A stretch of DNA of 64,000 nt from Spyradosoma sp004558035 (GCF_050314555.1 NZ_JBNPNH010000003.1:245325-309324); one strand, 5' to 3'; counted from the stretch's first letter, positions 35,369 through 44,342 are shown. The notes: generated by a model from the sequence alone, not told the origin. Numbers and translations: made by a program.

Positions 35369-36238
35369 TCAGTCCCGAAGGCGTTTCGTGATTTCGCCGT
35401 AGGCGTCGATGCGGCGGTCGCGGAAGAACGGCCAGATGCGGCGGAATTCCCGCTGCAGCGCGAGGTCGCATTCCGCGACGAGCACTTCCTCCTTGTCCGC
35501 GGACGCGCGCGCGACGATTTCGCCGTAGGGGTTCGCGACGAAGCTCTGCCCCCAGAATTCCGTGCGTCCCTCGACGCCGACGCGGTTCGTCGCCGCGACG
35601 TAGCAGCCGTTCGCGACGGCGTGCCCGCGCTGCACGGTCTCCCAGGCGCAGTGCTGCGCCTCGCCGAGCGCCGCCTTTTCTTCGGGCAGCCAGCCGATCG
35701 CCGTCGGGTAAAAGAGAATCTGCGCGCCCGCGAGCGCGGTCAGCCGCGCCGCCTCCGGGTACCACTGGTCCCAGCAGATGCAGACGCCGATTCTGCCGAA
35801 CGCCGTGTCCCACGCGCGGAAACCGAGGTCGCCCGGCGTGAAGTAGAATTTTTCCTCGAAGCACGGATCCTGCGGAATGTGCATCTTGCGGTATTTGCCG
35901 AGATAGGAGCCGTCCGCGTCGATGACCGCCGCCGTGTTGTGGTAGACTTCGCTCCCGCGCGCCTCGAACATCGGCGCGACGACGACGACGCCGAGCCGCT
36001 TCGCGACGGCGCAGAGCTCGCGCGTGGTCGGCCCCGCGGGAATCGGTTCGGCGAGGTCGAAGCGGTCCGGATTTTCGTCGATGCAGAAATACTTCGTCGT
36101 GAACATCTCCTGCAGTCCGACGATCTTCGCGCCGCGCGCGGCGGCCTCCTCGATGCGCGGGATCGTCTTGCGCAGGTTTTCCGCGGGCGTTTCCGCCGCC
36201 GCGAGCTGGACGAGTCCGATGGAAACTTTGTCGTTCAT
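35369..36238 (-). CDS. aguB: N-carbamoylputrescine amidase (nitrilase family)
   Basis: Carbon-nitrogen hydrolase, 289 residues, predicted to release putrescine from N-carbamoylputrescine in the agmatine route. The catalytic triad is in GLQEMFTTKYF (Glu), YRKMHIPQDP (Lys) and GVCICWDQWYPEAAR (Cys). The segments PCFEEKFYFTPGD and WDQWYPEAAR are those of AguB rather than of beta-ureidopropionase. Same operon as icd (19 bp upstream). Agmatine deiminase is not in the window, so the name rests on sequence only. Confidence 0.87.
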   Translation of the reverse strand: MNDKVSIGLVQLAAAETPAENLRKTIPRIEEAAARGAKIVGLQEMFTTKYFCIDENPDRFDLAEPIPAGPTTRELCAVAKRLGVVVVAPMFEARGSEVYHNTAAVIDADGSYLGKYRKMHIPQDPCFEEKFYFTPGDLGFRAWDTAFGRIGVCICWDQWYPEAARLTALAGAQILFYPTAIGWLPEEKAALGEAQHCAWETVQRGHAVANGCYVAATNRVGVEGRTEFWGQSFVANPYGEIVARASADKEEVLVAECDLALQREFRRIWPFFRDRRIDAYGEITKRLRD

Positions 36239-36257
36239 GGCGATGCCTTTGCGCGGT

Positions 36258-37511
36258 TCAGGCGCGGAGATGCGCGATGACGGCGTCCGCGAACTCCGAG
36301 CATTTCAGCGAAGTCGAGCCGGGAATCATTTCCGCGAGGTCGAACGTCACCGTCTTCGCGGAAATCGCGCCCGAGACGCCCTTCACGACCAGGTCCGCCG
36401 CTTCGTTCCAGCCGAGGTGGCGGAACATCATCTCCGCGGAAAGCAGCAGCGAGGACGGGTTCGCCTTGTCGAGCCCGGCGAGCTTCGGCGCCGTGCCGTG
36501 CGTCGCCTCGAAGATCGCGTGCCCCGTCTTCGTGTTGATGTTCCCGCCGGGAGCGATGCCGATGCCGCCGACCTGCGCCGCGAGCGCGTCGGAGACGTAG
36601 TCGCCGTTCAGGTTCAGCGTCGCGACGACGTCGAAGTCCGCCGGGTGGAGCAGAATTTCCTGCAGGAACGCGTCGCAGATGCAGTCCTTGATCACGAGTC
36701 CCGCGCCGGGGCGCCCTTCGGGAACGCGCAGCCACGGACCGTCGCCGATCGGCTCCGCGCCGAACTCCTCGCGCGCGACGGCGTAGCCCCAGTCGCGGAA
36801 CGCGCCTTCGGTGAACTTCATGATGTTGCCCTTGTGGACGAGCGTCACGGACTTGCGTCCCTGCGCGACGGCGTATTCGAGCGCGGCGCGCACGAGGCGC
36901 TGCGTTCCCGCCTTGGAGACGGGCTTCACGCCGAAGCCGACCTCGTCGGGCGTCTCCGCGCCGAAGCGGATTTTTTTGAAGTCGTCGGGAAATTCCGTCC
37001 GGAGAAATTCGATCATGCGCAGCGCCTTGGGCGATCCCGCCGTCCAGTCGATGCCCGCGTAAATGTCCTCCGTGTTTTCGCGGAAGACGACCATGTCCAC
37101 CTTCGACGGATCCTTCACGGGCGTCTCGATGCCGCGGAAATGCTTCACCGGGCGCAGGCAGACGAAGAGGTCGAGCGTCTGGCGCAGCGTGACGTTGAGC
37201 GAGCGCACGCCCTTTCCGACGGGCGTCGTGAGCGGGCCCTTGATGCCGACGAGGTATTCGCGGAACGCCGCGAGCGTGTCGTCCGGCAGCCAGGTGCCGA
37301 GTTTTTTGAACGCGTTTTCGCCGGCGAAGACTTCGCGCCAGGCGATTTTCCGCGTTCCCGCGTAGGCCTTTTCGACGGCGGCGTCGAGCACGCGCACGGC
37401 GGCGGCCCAGATGTCGGGCCCGCTCCCGTCGCCGCGGATGAACGGAATGATCGGCTCGGCGGGAACGTTCAGCGTCCCGTCCGCGTTGACTGAAATTTTC
37501 TCGGGCGTCAT
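36258..37511 (-). CDS. icd: Isocitrate dehydrogenase, NADP type
   Basis: TCA-cycle oxidative decarboxylase, 417 residues, same length as the E. coli homodimeric enzyme. IRGDGSGPDIW opens the core; RSLNVTLRQTLDL carries the active-site Ser that IDH kinase modifies in enterics; NLNGDYVSD holds metal ligands and HGTAPKLAG the coenzyme site. The Lys of the NADP determinants is kept and the following Tyr is Leu, so cofactor preference is not certain. It starts four bases after the small hypothetical gene. Confidence 0.94.
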   Translation of the reverse strand: MTPEKISVNADGTLNVPAEPIIPFIRGDGSGPDIWAAAVRVLDAAVEKAYAGTRKIAWREVFAGENAFKKLGTWLPDDTLAAFREYLVGIKGPLTTPVGKGVRSLNVTLRQTLDLFVCLRPVKHFRGIETPVKDPSKVDMVVFRENTEDIYAGIDWTAGSPKALRMIEFLRTEFPDDFKKIRFGAETPDEVGFGVKPVSKAGTQRLVRAALEYAVAQGRKSVTLVHKGNIMKFTEGAFRDWGYAVAREEFGAEPIGDGPWLRVPEGRPGAGLVIKDCICDAFLQEILLHPADFDVVATLNLNGDYVSDALAAQVGGIGIAPGGNINTKTGHAIFEATHGTAPKLAGLDKANPSSLLLSAEMMFRHLGWNEAADLVVKGVSGAISAKTVTFDLAEMIPGSTSLKCSEFADAVIAHLRA

Positions 37512-37515
37512 GGCG

Positions 37516-37890
37516 TCAGACCTTGAAGGTGATCTTGAACTGCGCCTCCGCCTGGTCGCGCGCGGGGCGTCCGTTCTCGACGACGAAATGCACGGCGAGG
37601 CGCGCGCCCTGGCCGTTGAGAATGTCCTCGAACATCGGCAGGACGCAGTTCGGCAGGAAGAAGCAGAAACGCCCGTAGTCGTAATAGGATTTTTCGACCG
37701 TCGCGCCCGTCTGCACGAAGTTGATCATCGCGGAGCGGCCGTTTTCGGGCTTGAAGAATTCGCCTTCGACGAAGACTTCGTAGCTGCAGACGTAATTGTT
37801 GTTCGCGGGGAATTTGGTGGAGATGCGGATCGTGCCGCGCTCGAACTGAATTCCGGCTTTCGGAGGCGTGAGAAACGTATTGTCTGGCAT
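37516..37890 (-). CDS. Small hypothetical protein upstream of icd
   Basis: A 124-residue soluble protein with no family I recognise. It is predicted mostly beta (GIQFERGTIRISTKF, YVCSYEVFVEGEFF, LAVHFVVENG, AQFKITFKV), with Tyr/Phe-rich strands, no signal peptide and no cysteine pattern. It shares a four-base gap with icd and so is probably the first gene of icd-aguB-ribD-kinase. Codon use matches neighbours. The divergent mreB promoter lies 80 bp away. Confidence 0.65.
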   Translation of the reverse strand: MPDNTFLTPPKAGIQFERGTIRISTKFPANNNYVCSYEVFVEGEFFKPENGRSAMINFVQTGATVEKSYYDYGRFCFFLPNCVLPMFEDILNGQGARLAVHFVVENGRPARDQAEAQFKITFKV

Positions 37891-37972
37891 GGTGAACAGA
37901 GAATGAAACCTTCCCGCCGACTTGAAAAGTGAAAAAACGCGGGAACGCGGCTCTTTCGCGGCAAGCCGACGT

Positions 37973-38001
37973 TTGACAAGCGGGCGCGCCTGTTTTTTAC
38001 T
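37973..38001 (+). promoter_or_regulatory. Promoter of the mre operon
   Basis: Perfect TTGACA at 37973-37978, 17 bp spacer, TTTACT at 37996-38001, about 28 bases before the mreB ATG. Confidence 0.52.
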
Positions 38002-38029
38002 TGCGGGAACGAAAAATCAGAAATCCGCC

Positions 38030-39055
38030 ATGTCCATTTTCAGCAAATTTCCCGGAATCTTTTCCACGTCCATCGGCATCGACCTCGGAACCGCCAACGT
38101 GCTCGTCTATCTCAAGGGGCGGGGCGTCATCATGAACGAACCGAGCTACGTCGCTCTGGACAACGAGACGAAGAAGGTGCTCGCGGTCGGGAACGAGGCG
38201 AAGCGCATGGCGGCGGTCGCGCCGGGCTCGATCACGGTCATCCGTCCGATGAAGGACGGCGTGATCGCCGATTTCGACGTGAGCGAGCACATGCTGCGCT
38301 ACTTCATCGGCAAGGCGGCGCGCCACTCGATTCTGACGCACCTGACGGTCGTCATCGCCGTGCCTTACGGCATCAATCCCGTCCAGCGCCGCGCGGTCGA
38401 GGAATCCGCCTACCGCGCGGGCGCGCAGAACGTGCGCATCATCTTCGAGCCGATCGCTTCGGCGCTCGGCGTCGGTCTGCCCGTCGGCGAACCGGAGGCG
38501 AGCATGATCGTGGACATCGGCGGCGGCACGACGGAAGTCGCCGTGCTCTCGCTCGGCGGGATCGTCGCCGCGCGCAGTCTCAGCGTCGGCGGCGACGCGC
38601 TGGAACGCGCCATCATCGAGAACGTGAAGGCGAACTACAATCTGGTCATTTCCGAGCGCACGGCGGAAGAGCTCAAGAAGAACATCGGCTCCGCGTATCC
38701 GCTCGAACACGAGATGACGATGGAGATCAAGGGCCGCGACGCGATGACGGGGCTGCCCAAGGCGCTCATCGTGCGCTCGGAGGAAGTGCGCGAAGCGATG
38801 CTCCCCTGCTTCAAGAACATGGCGCAGGCGATCCACCAGACGCTGGAGCACTGCCCGCCGGAAATCTCCGGCAACCTCATCGACCGCGGCGCCGCGCTCG
38901 CGGGCGGCGGCGCGCTGATCCGCGGCCTCGACCGCTTCTTCAGCGATTCGACGGGCCTGCCGTTCTTCGTCTCCGAAGATCCGCTTTTCGCCGTCGTCCG
39001 CGGGACGGGCATCTCGATCGAGAATTCGGACTGGAACCGCCCGAGCCGGAGCTGA
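38030..39055 (+). CDS. mreB: Rod-shape actin homologue MreB
   Basis: Bacterial actin that organises lateral wall synthesis. The product is 341 residues from the ATG at 38030. Actin-fold ATP loops IGIDLGTANVLVY, DIGGGTTEVAVLSLGG and GGGALIRGLDRF are present. Upstream in-frame codons exist but are Arg/Ser-rich and unlike the family. First gene of mreB-mreC-mreD-mrdA-miaA; mreC follows after 38 bp. Predicts a rod or ovoid cell shape. Confidence 0.97.
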   Translation: MSIFSKFPGIFSTSIGIDLGTANVLVYLKGRGVIMNEPSYVALDNETKKVLAVGNEAKRMAAVAPGSITVIRPMKDGVIADFDVSEHMLRYFIGKAARHSILTHLTVVIAVPYGINPVQRRAVEESAYRAGAQNVRIIFEPIASALGVGLPVGEPEASMIVDIGGGTTEVAVLSLGGIVAARSLSVGGDALERAIIENVKANYNLVISERTAEELKKNIGSAYPLEHEMTMEIKGRDAMTGLPKALIVRSEEVREAMLPCFKNMAQAIHQTLEHCPPEISGNLIDRGAALAGGGALIRGLDRFFSDSTGLPFFVSEDPLFAVVRGTGISIENSDWNRPSRS

Positions 39056-39093
39056 TCTTCGCGGGCTCGCGCGCGGCTTGAACCTTCGCGGGA

Positions 39094-39960
39094 ATGGCGT
39101 CTCCGTACCGAAATTTCCGTCCGTTTTTCTTCGGCGTCTTCGCGGTCGCCGTGTGCTGGTTCGCGCCGGCGGCGCTGAAACGCTGTTCCTACGAGTCGTT
39201 TCAGGACTTTTCCGCGCCCGCGTTTCTCGCGACTTCGCACGCGAAGGATCTGGCGCGCTACTGGGGGCTGCGTTCCCGCACGAAGCACGAGCTCATCGAG
39301 GCGGGGCGCGACGCCGAGCGCACGGCGGCGACGATGCAGCTCGAAATGCAGACGGCGACCGCGCTGCGCGAGGAAAACCGCCGCCTGGAAAAACTCCTCT
39401 CGCTGCCGAGCCGGCCGGACGTGCGCACCGTCGTCGCGCGCGTCGCGCGGCGCGAAGTCGGGCTCTGGTGGCAGCAGCTCGTAATCCGGCGCGGGAAGGC
39501 GGACGGCATCCGCGTCGGCGCTCCCGTCGTGGACGCCGGCGGCGTCGTCGGGCGCGTCCGCGAAGTCTATCATTTCACGAGCGTCGTGGAGCTGATTTCG
39601 AGCCCGTCGTTCCGCATCTCCGCCTACATCGAGGGCAGCGACTACCCGGTCACGTTCCGCGGCGCGGGCTCAGGGCCGTTCTCGTCGCCCTTCGGCATGA
39701 TCCGCGACATTCCGTCGGACTTCCCCGCGAAGTTCGAGCGCGATCCCGCGATCGTCACGACGGGCGTCGGCGGCGTCTTTCCGGGCGGGCTGCGGCTGGG
39801 CACGATGCGCGGCGGCATGAGACCGACGGACGACGGGCTTTTCTTCGAGGCGCGCGTGGCGCTGCGCCCGGGGCTCGCCGCGGTCGAGGAAGTCGCCGTG
39901 CTCGTGCCCGTGAAGACGGATCCGACGGAATACAACGAATGGGAGGCGGCCGCGCCGTGA
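39094..39960 (+). CDS. mreC: Rod shape-determining protein MreC
   Basis: Bitopic protein linking MreB to the periplasmic synthases, 288 residues. One N-terminal transmembrane segment (FFFGVFAVAVCWFAPAAL), a coiled-coil stretch (about 65-105), then the double beta-barrel MreC domain with GLWWQQLVIRRGKADGIRVGAPV (in parts) and GVVGRVREVYHFTSVVELISS (in parts). The position after mreB is diagnostic. Ends 37 bp before mreD. Confidence 0.92.
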   Translation: MASPYRNFRPFFFGVFAVAVCWFAPAALKRCSYESFQDFSAPAFLATSHAKDLARYWGLRSRTKHELIEAGRDAERTAATMQLEMQTATALREENRRLEKLLSLPSRPDVRTVVARVARREVGLWWQQLVIRRGKADGIRVGAPVVDAGGVVGRVREVYHFTSVVELISSPSFRISAYIEGSDYPVTFRGAGSGPFSSPFGMIRDIPSDFPAKFERDPAIVTTGVGGVFPGGLRLGTMRGGMRPTDDGLFFEARVALRPGLAAVEEVAVLVPVKTDPTEYNEWEAAAP

Positions 39961-39997
39961 GCGTTCCCGCGGGAACGCGTCGGCGGAGAAAAGCGTC

Positions 39998-40636
39998 ATG
40001 GCTTCGATGAATTTCGGCAAAGCGGCGTTCTACTGGGCGCCCTCGCTCGCGAGCGTCTGCCTGTGGACGTTCGCTCTGTCGCTGCTGACGGATCTGCTCG
40101 CGCCGTGGGGCGTCACGTTCTTCACGGCGGGGCTCTTCGTCGTCGTTCCCGCGCTGCTGATGCCGTTCTACCGCGGGCTGGCGAACGTCGCGCTGTGCGG
40201 ATTCGTCGTGGACGCGTCGCTGCCGGTCCCGTTCGAGCTGACGCATTCGCTGAGCTTCTGGGAAAGCGCGCGCAGCGTCTCGCTTTTCGGCGGCGTTCCC
40301 GGCGGCTCGCCCGCGTCGTTCGGCTTCGTCGCGGGCTGGATGATCTTCGCGTATCTGGCGCTGCGCCTGCTGCGTTCCCGCATTTCGCCGACGGAGCCGC
40401 TCCGCTGGATCCTCTGGGCGGAAATCGCGAACGCGCTGATTTTCTTTTTCTGGGCGTTCGCGCTCGGCTGGACGCGGCCGGACGCGCTCGCGTACTGGGG
40501 CGGCTTCGCGCTGAATCTGCTCTTCTCCTCGGCGCTGCTGCTGCTTTTCGGCGGCTGGTATTTCGATCTGCTGTTTTCGGCGTACCGCATCTGCGGGATC
40601 GACCTGATCGAAGAACGGGAGGCGGAATGCGATTAG
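39998..40636 (+). CDS. mreD: MreD-like membrane protein
   Basis: A 212-residue integral membrane protein with five or six hydrophobic segments (for example LWTFALSLLTDLLAPW, FFTAGLFVVVPALLM, LIFFFWAFALGW). MreD is poorly conserved in sequence, so the call rests on topology and on its position between mreC and the class B penicillin-binding protein. The acidic C-terminus EEREAECD overlaps the mrdA start by ten bases. Confidence 0.75.
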   Translation: MASMNFGKAAFYWAPSLASVCLWTFALSLLTDLLAPWGVTFFTAGLFVVVPALLMPFYRGLANVALCGFVVDASLPVPFELTHSLSFWESARSVSLFGGVPGGSPASFGFVAGWMIFAYLALRLLRSRISPTEPLRWILWAEIANALIFFFWAFALGWTRPDALAYWGGFALNLLFSSALLLLFGGWYFDLLFSAYRICGIDLIEEREAECD

Positions 40637-42564
40637 TCCGGGATGCGCGCGCGCCGGGAGTCACTCCCGCGAGGCTCGCCGTCGTCGGCGTCTTTTTCGC
40701 GCTGATCGCGGCGTTCCTGCTCGTCGGCCTCGCGAAACGGCAGATCTTCGATTCCGACGAATACCTGCGCGAACACCGCCTGCAGAGCCGGCGCATCGTC
40801 ATGACGCCCGCGCCGCGCGGGGAAATCCGCGACCGCAACGGGAACACCATCGTCGCCAACGTCGCGCGCTTTTCCGTGACGGCGGACCTGAGCCTGCTGC
40901 GCGACGAAATCGACGCCGCCTATGTCCGCGCCGTCCGCGAGGCGCGCCGCCAGCGTTCCCGCTCCGCCTCCGTGCGCATCGACCGCGACGCGCTGCTCAA
41001 CACCGCGCGCATCGAGGTGATCCAGAAATATCAGGACGCCGTGAACCGCGCCGTCGGGCGCCAGGCGGTCTTCGATCCCAAGGCGCTGCTGCGCCACATC
41101 GGGCAGAAGCGCACGCTGGATTTCCCGCTCGCGGAAAACCTGACCGAGCTCGAACGCGCGCGCTTCGTCGAGCAGTTTCCCGTGAACGGCCCCGTGCGGC
41201 TCTACGTGGACGGCGTGCGCTTCTATCCCTACGGGCCGCTCGCCGCGCACGTGCTCGGCTATCTCGCGAACACGGACGACGTCTCCACCGAGAGCGTTCC
41301 CGCACGCCACGAAAAAATCGGCATTTCCCGCTATCGCGGCAAGACGGGCGCGACGGGGCTGGAAAAGCAGCTCGACGTCGCCCTGCGCGGCGTTCCCGGC
41401 TACCGGCTCTGGATGGTGCACCCGAACGGCTATCTCTACAATCTCATCGAGGAAGTGAAGCCGGTCCAGGGCGCGCTCGTCTACACCACGCTCGACCTCG
41501 AGCTGCAGCAGGAAGTCGAGGCCGCCATGGCGACCGTGAACCGCCCCGGCGCGGCGATCGCGCTCGACGTCGATTCCGGCGAAATCCTCGCCTGCGCGAG
41601 CGCGTTCTCCTACGATCCGAACGAGTTCGCCGTCATCATCCGCGAAGCCTATCTGAAGGAGCTCAAGGCGCGCGATCCCGGCATTCTCATCAACCGCGCA
41701 CTGCAGCAGCGCTACCCGCCGGGCTCGACGTTCAAGCTGCTCACGGCGATCGCCGCGCTGCGCAGCGGGAAGATCTCTCCGGAGACGAAATTCGACTGCG
41801 GTTCCTATCTGCGCGTGGACCGCCGCAACTGGCCCGAGCACGACGGCGCCGCGTTCGGCAAAATCGACGTCGCGGGAATGATCCGCTCCTCCTCCAACGT
41901 CTTCTGCTACCACGCCGCGCTCGCGACCGGCTGGGAACCGATCGCCGCCGAGGCGCGCCGCTTCGGGCTCGCCGAAAAAATCCCGCTCGAACTGCCCGAG
42001 GCGACGGGGCTCTACCTCGTCGTGCCTTCGCCCGAATACAAGCGCGACGAAATCGGCGCCGGCGGCTGGGTCGCGGGCGACACGCTCAACATGGCGATTG
42101 GACAGGGCTACACGCTCACGTCGCCGATGCACGTCGCGTGCATGACGGCGTCCATCGCGCGGCGGGAGACGCGCACGCTCCCGACGATCGTGTACGACCC
42201 CGCGCGCGCCGGCAAGCGCGTCGATCACGGCGGCGAGCCGATCGGGCTTTCCGACGAGGCGTACGCGACGCTTCTCCGCGGCATGGAAGACGCCGTGAAC
42301 TCCGGCACCGGACGCCGCGCGAAGGTCGAAGGCCTGCGCGTCGCGGGCAAGACGGGAACGGCGCAGTGGCGCAACCGCGGCAAAAAGGCGAACCTCGCCT
42401 GGTTCACCGGATTCGCGCCCGCCGACAAGCCGCGCGTCGCCGTCACCGTCGTCTTCGAAGCCGACCACGAAGACCGCATGGCGGGCGGCGCGACCGCGGG
42501 CCCCGTCGCCGGACGCATCTTCAAAAAATGGAAGGAGCTCTACATGAGCCCCGTGAAAAAATGA
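40627..42564 (+). CDS. mrdA: Penicillin-binding protein 2, elongasome transpeptidase
   Basis: Class B PBP that crosslinks lateral peptidoglycan, 645 residues. N-terminal membrane anchor (about 15-35), PBP dimerisation domain (PRGEIRDRNGNTIVAN), then the transpeptidase with SxxK in PPGSTFKLL (about residue 367), SxN in RSSSNVFCY and KTG in VAGKTGTAQWRN. It begins within the end of mreD and overlaps miaA by four bases, so the whole shape operon is translationally coupled. RodA is not in the window. Confidence 0.94.
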   Translation: MRLVRDARAPGVTPARLAVVGVFFALIAAFLLVGLAKRQIFDSDEYLREHRLQSRRIVMTPAPRGEIRDRNGNTIVANVARFSVTADLSLLRDEIDAAYVRAVREARRQRSRSASVRIDRDALLNTARIEVIQKYQDAVNRAVGRQAVFDPKALLRHIGQKRTLDFPLAENLTELERARFVEQFPVNGPVRLYVDGVRFYPYGPLAAHVLGYLANTDDVSTESVPARHEKIGISRYRGKTGATGLEKQLDVALRGVPGYRLWMVHPNGYLYNLIEEVKPVQGALVYTTLDLELQQEVEAAMATVNRPGAAIALDVDSGEILACASAFSYDPNEFAVIIREAYLKELKARDPGILINRALQQRYPPGSTFKLLTAIAALRSGKISPETKFDCGSYLRVDRRNWPEHDGAAFGKIDVAGMIRSSSNVFCYHAALATGWEPIAAEARRFGLAEKIPLELPEATGLYLVVPSPEYKRDEIGAGGWVAGDTLNMAIGQGYTLTSPMHVACMTASIARRETRTLPTIVYDPARAGKRVDHGGEPIGLSDEAYATLLRGMEDAVNSGTGRRAKVEGLRVAGKTGTAQWRNRGKKANLAWFTGFAPADKPRVAVTVVFEADHEDRMAGGATAGPVAGRIFKKWKELYMSPVKK

Positions 42565-43457
42565 AGGCGGACGCGGACATCTTCGTCGTCACGGGAACGA
42601 CCGCCGTCGGCAAGACCGAAACCGCGCTCCGCTGGGCGGAGGAGCACGACGCCGAAATCGTCTCCTGCGACTCCACGAACGTCTATCGCGGCATGGACGT
42701 CGGCACCGCGAAGCCCACGCGCGAAGAACGCGCCCGCGTGCCGCATCACGGCATAGACCTCGTCTCGCCGCGCGAAAAATTTTCCGTCGCCGACTACCTC
42801 GCCTTCGCCGTGCCCTGCGTCCGCGCTCTCGCCGCGCGCGGGAAAAAAATCCTCGTCGCCGGCGGGAGCGGCTTTTATCTGAAGGCGTTCTACGCGCCCG
42901 TCGTCGACGGAATCGACGTCCCCGAAAGCGTCCGCGCGCGCGTCGCCGCGCTGGTCGCCGCCGGAAACGACGCCGCCGTCGCCGCGCTGCGGGAACTCAA
43001 CCCCGACGGCGCGCCGGGCTTCGACTGGCGGAACCCGTGCCGCGTCGTCCGCGCGCTCGAGCGCTGCCTCGCGAGCGGGAAGACGATCTCCGCGCTGCGC
43101 CGCGAGATGGAGGCGCGGACGTCTCCGTTTTCCGGATACAAAATCCGCACGCTGCTGCTGCGGCGTTCCCGCGAGGATCTGAACGGACGCATCGACCGCC
43201 GCGTCCGCGCGATGCTCGACGCCGGGCTCGTGGACGAAGTCCGCGCCCTCGCCGCGCGCGGCGAACTGCTGCCCGACACGCCCGCGGGCAAGGCGATAGG
43301 CTACCGCGAAACGCTCGCGTGGCTCGCTTCCGGCGAGCCGGGCGGCGTTCCCGCGCTCGCGGAGACAATCGCGCTTTCCACGCGGCAGCTCGCCGCCGGC
43401 CAGCGCAAATGGTTCCGCACCCAAATCCCCGTCGACGAAATCCGCGACCTCTCCTGA
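42561..43457 (+). CDS. miaA: tRNA dimethylallyltransferase
   Basis: Adds the isopentenyl group to A37 of UNN-decoding tRNAs. The product is 298 residues. P-loop TGTTAVGKTETAL, SCDSTNVYRGMDVGTAKP (tRNA-binding core), HHGIDLVSP and VAGGSGFYLKAF match the family, as does the closing TRQLAAGQRKWFR. Coupled to mrdA by ATGA overlap. Dimethylallyl diphosphate would come from IspH. Confidence 0.95.
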   Translation: MKADADIFVVTGTTAVGKTETALRWAEEHDAEIVSCDSTNVYRGMDVGTAKPTREERARVPHHGIDLVSPREKFSVADYLAFAVPCVRALAARGKKILVAGGSGFYLKAFYAPVVDGIDVPESVRARVAALVAAGNDAAVAALRELNPDGAPGFDWRNPCRVVRALERCLASGKTISALRREMEARTSPFSGYKIRTLLLRRSREDLNGRIDRRVRAMLDAGLVDEVRALAARGELLPDTPAGKAIGYRETLAWLASGEPGGVPALAETIALSTRQLAAGQRKWFRTQIPVDEIRDLS

Positions 43458-43470
43458 CCGCTTCGTTTTT

Positions 43471-43545
43471 CCCCGCCAAGACGCCAAGAGAGTTTTAAAA
43501 GGGAGAAGCGGCATTCCTGCCGCTTTCCGAAATCCGCCCGCACAA
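43471..43545 (+). repeat. Short copy of composite hairpin repeat
   Basis: CCCCGCCAAGACGCCAAGAG, then AGTTTTAAAAGGGAG, the hairpin AAGCGGCA-TTCC-TGCCGCTT and the tail TCCGAAATCCGCCCGCAC. These blocks occur in the same order in the longer copies at 43614-43798 and, inverted, at 48288-48450. It begins 14 bp after the miaA stop. Confidence 0.75.
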
Positions 43546-43613
43546 AGTTTCTCCCGCGGATCTCGCAGATTTCCGCAGATTTTTTTGAAACCGCGAATGA
43601 ACGCGAATTTCAC

Positions 43614-43798
43614 AGGAGGGTAAGCGTCCCGCTTGCCCTCGAAATCCGTCCCGCAGAAATTTCCCGCCAAGACGCCAAGACGCAAAGACGCAAAGAAAGA
43701 CCGCGAAGTCAAAGGAAGTTAAAGAAAGTTTTAAAGGGGAAAGGCGGCATGGCTCCACGCTTCGCTTACCTGCCGCTTTCCGAAATCCGTCCGCACAA
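43614..43798 (+). repeat. Long copy of composite hairpin repeat (left arm)
   Basis: In order: a hairpin with arms GAGGGTAAGC and GCTTGCCCTC around GTCCC (43616-43640); CGCCAAGACGCCAAGACGC and AAAGACGCAAAG; a purine-rich stretch CCGCGAAGTCAAAGG...GTTTTAAAGGGG; the arm pair GGCGGCA...TGCCGCTT; and CGAAATCCGTCCGCAC. The segment 43560-43612 just before it carries CGCAGATT/CGCGAAT simple repeats. An inverted copy of nearly the whole unit lies at 48288-48450 on the other side of the autotransporter-like gene. Confidence 0.8.
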
Positions 43799-43820
43799 AC
43801 TTCCCTTTAAGCTTTTTCCG

Positions 43821-43918
43821 CGCCCCGACGGGGCGAAACAAACGTAACCCCATGCGCGCGGCGAAGCGCGCGCTTGGGGCAAATCCCGCACATGCGCCGC
43901 GCCTGAAAGGCGCAACCG
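43821..43918 (-). repeat. Three-hairpin element, copy A
   Basis: Read on the minus strand: GTTGCGCC-TTTCA-GGCGC, then CCCCAAGCGCGCGC...GCGCGCATGGGG with a conserved A/A mismatch, then GTTACGTTTGTTT and CGCCCC-GTC-GGGGCG. The same three hairpins occur in copies B (43964-44056) and C (61468-61565) with changed but still complementary stems. Confidence 0.78.
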
Positions 43919-43963
43919 CCCGACGCGCTCGACGTTTTCGCGGCACGCCGTTCCCGCGGGGCA

Positions 43964-44056
43964 GTTGCGCTTTTCAAGCGCGTGTTTTACGCGCTCGCTG
44001 CCCCAAGCGGCGCCGCCGCATGGGGTTATTTTTGTTCCGCATTCCATGCGGGAACA
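43964..44056 (+). repeat. Three-hairpin element, copy B
   Basis: Hairpin 1 GCGCTT-TTC-AAGCGC, a variable segment, hairpin 2 CCCCA-A-GCGGC-GCC-GCCGC-A-TGGGG, then GTTATTTTTGTT, hairpin 3 GTTCCGCAT-TCC-ATGCGGGAAC. Inverted relative to copy A, 45 bp away. The rest of the intergenic stretch to 44265 shows no gene; its only other structure is A-rich. Confidence 0.75.
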
Positions 44057-44265
44057 TGGGGGGGCGAAGGCATTCCTGCTTTCGGTCGCGAGGCGGGCTT
44101 TTCCCGTTCTCCGGCAGGGGCGCTTCCTGGGGCCGAATCAAATCCCTTAAAATCCCCGAAATCCCTGTTCGGTTTCTTGCGCCCAAGAACTCTCAAAAAA
44201 AAAACGGCGCCCCCGCGGATCTCTCCACGAGGACGCCCACACTAACTAACACACAATAAAAAAGA

Positions 44266-44342
44266 TGAGAGCTTAAAGCTTAGAGTTTAGAGAAACGGCG
44301 CTCCCGCCTCTTTAAGCTTTAAGCCTTAACCTTTAAGCTTTC
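44266..44342. repeat. AAGCTTAAAG-type repeat cluster at the 3' end of the PEP-CTERM gene
   Basis: GAGCTTAAAGCTTAGAG at 44267-44283 and CTTTAAGCTTTAAGCCTT followed by CCTTTAAGCTTTCC up to the stop codon region. The two blocks are complementary and could form a long A/T hairpin acting as a terminator for the minus-strand gene ending at 44333. Confidence 0.6.

Noticed and set aside
43661..43705. Possible CRISPR or tandem array from the AAGACGC/AAAGACGC units
   Set aside because: Units are only 7-9 bases and directly adjacent, with no unique spacers and no cas genes anywhere in the window.
43821..44056. Short protein frames through the three-hairpin elements (with phrases like WGYVCFAPSGRG)
   Set aside because: They follow the repeat in several frames and both orientations, lack starts with ribosome sites and are explained by the hairpin DNA itself.
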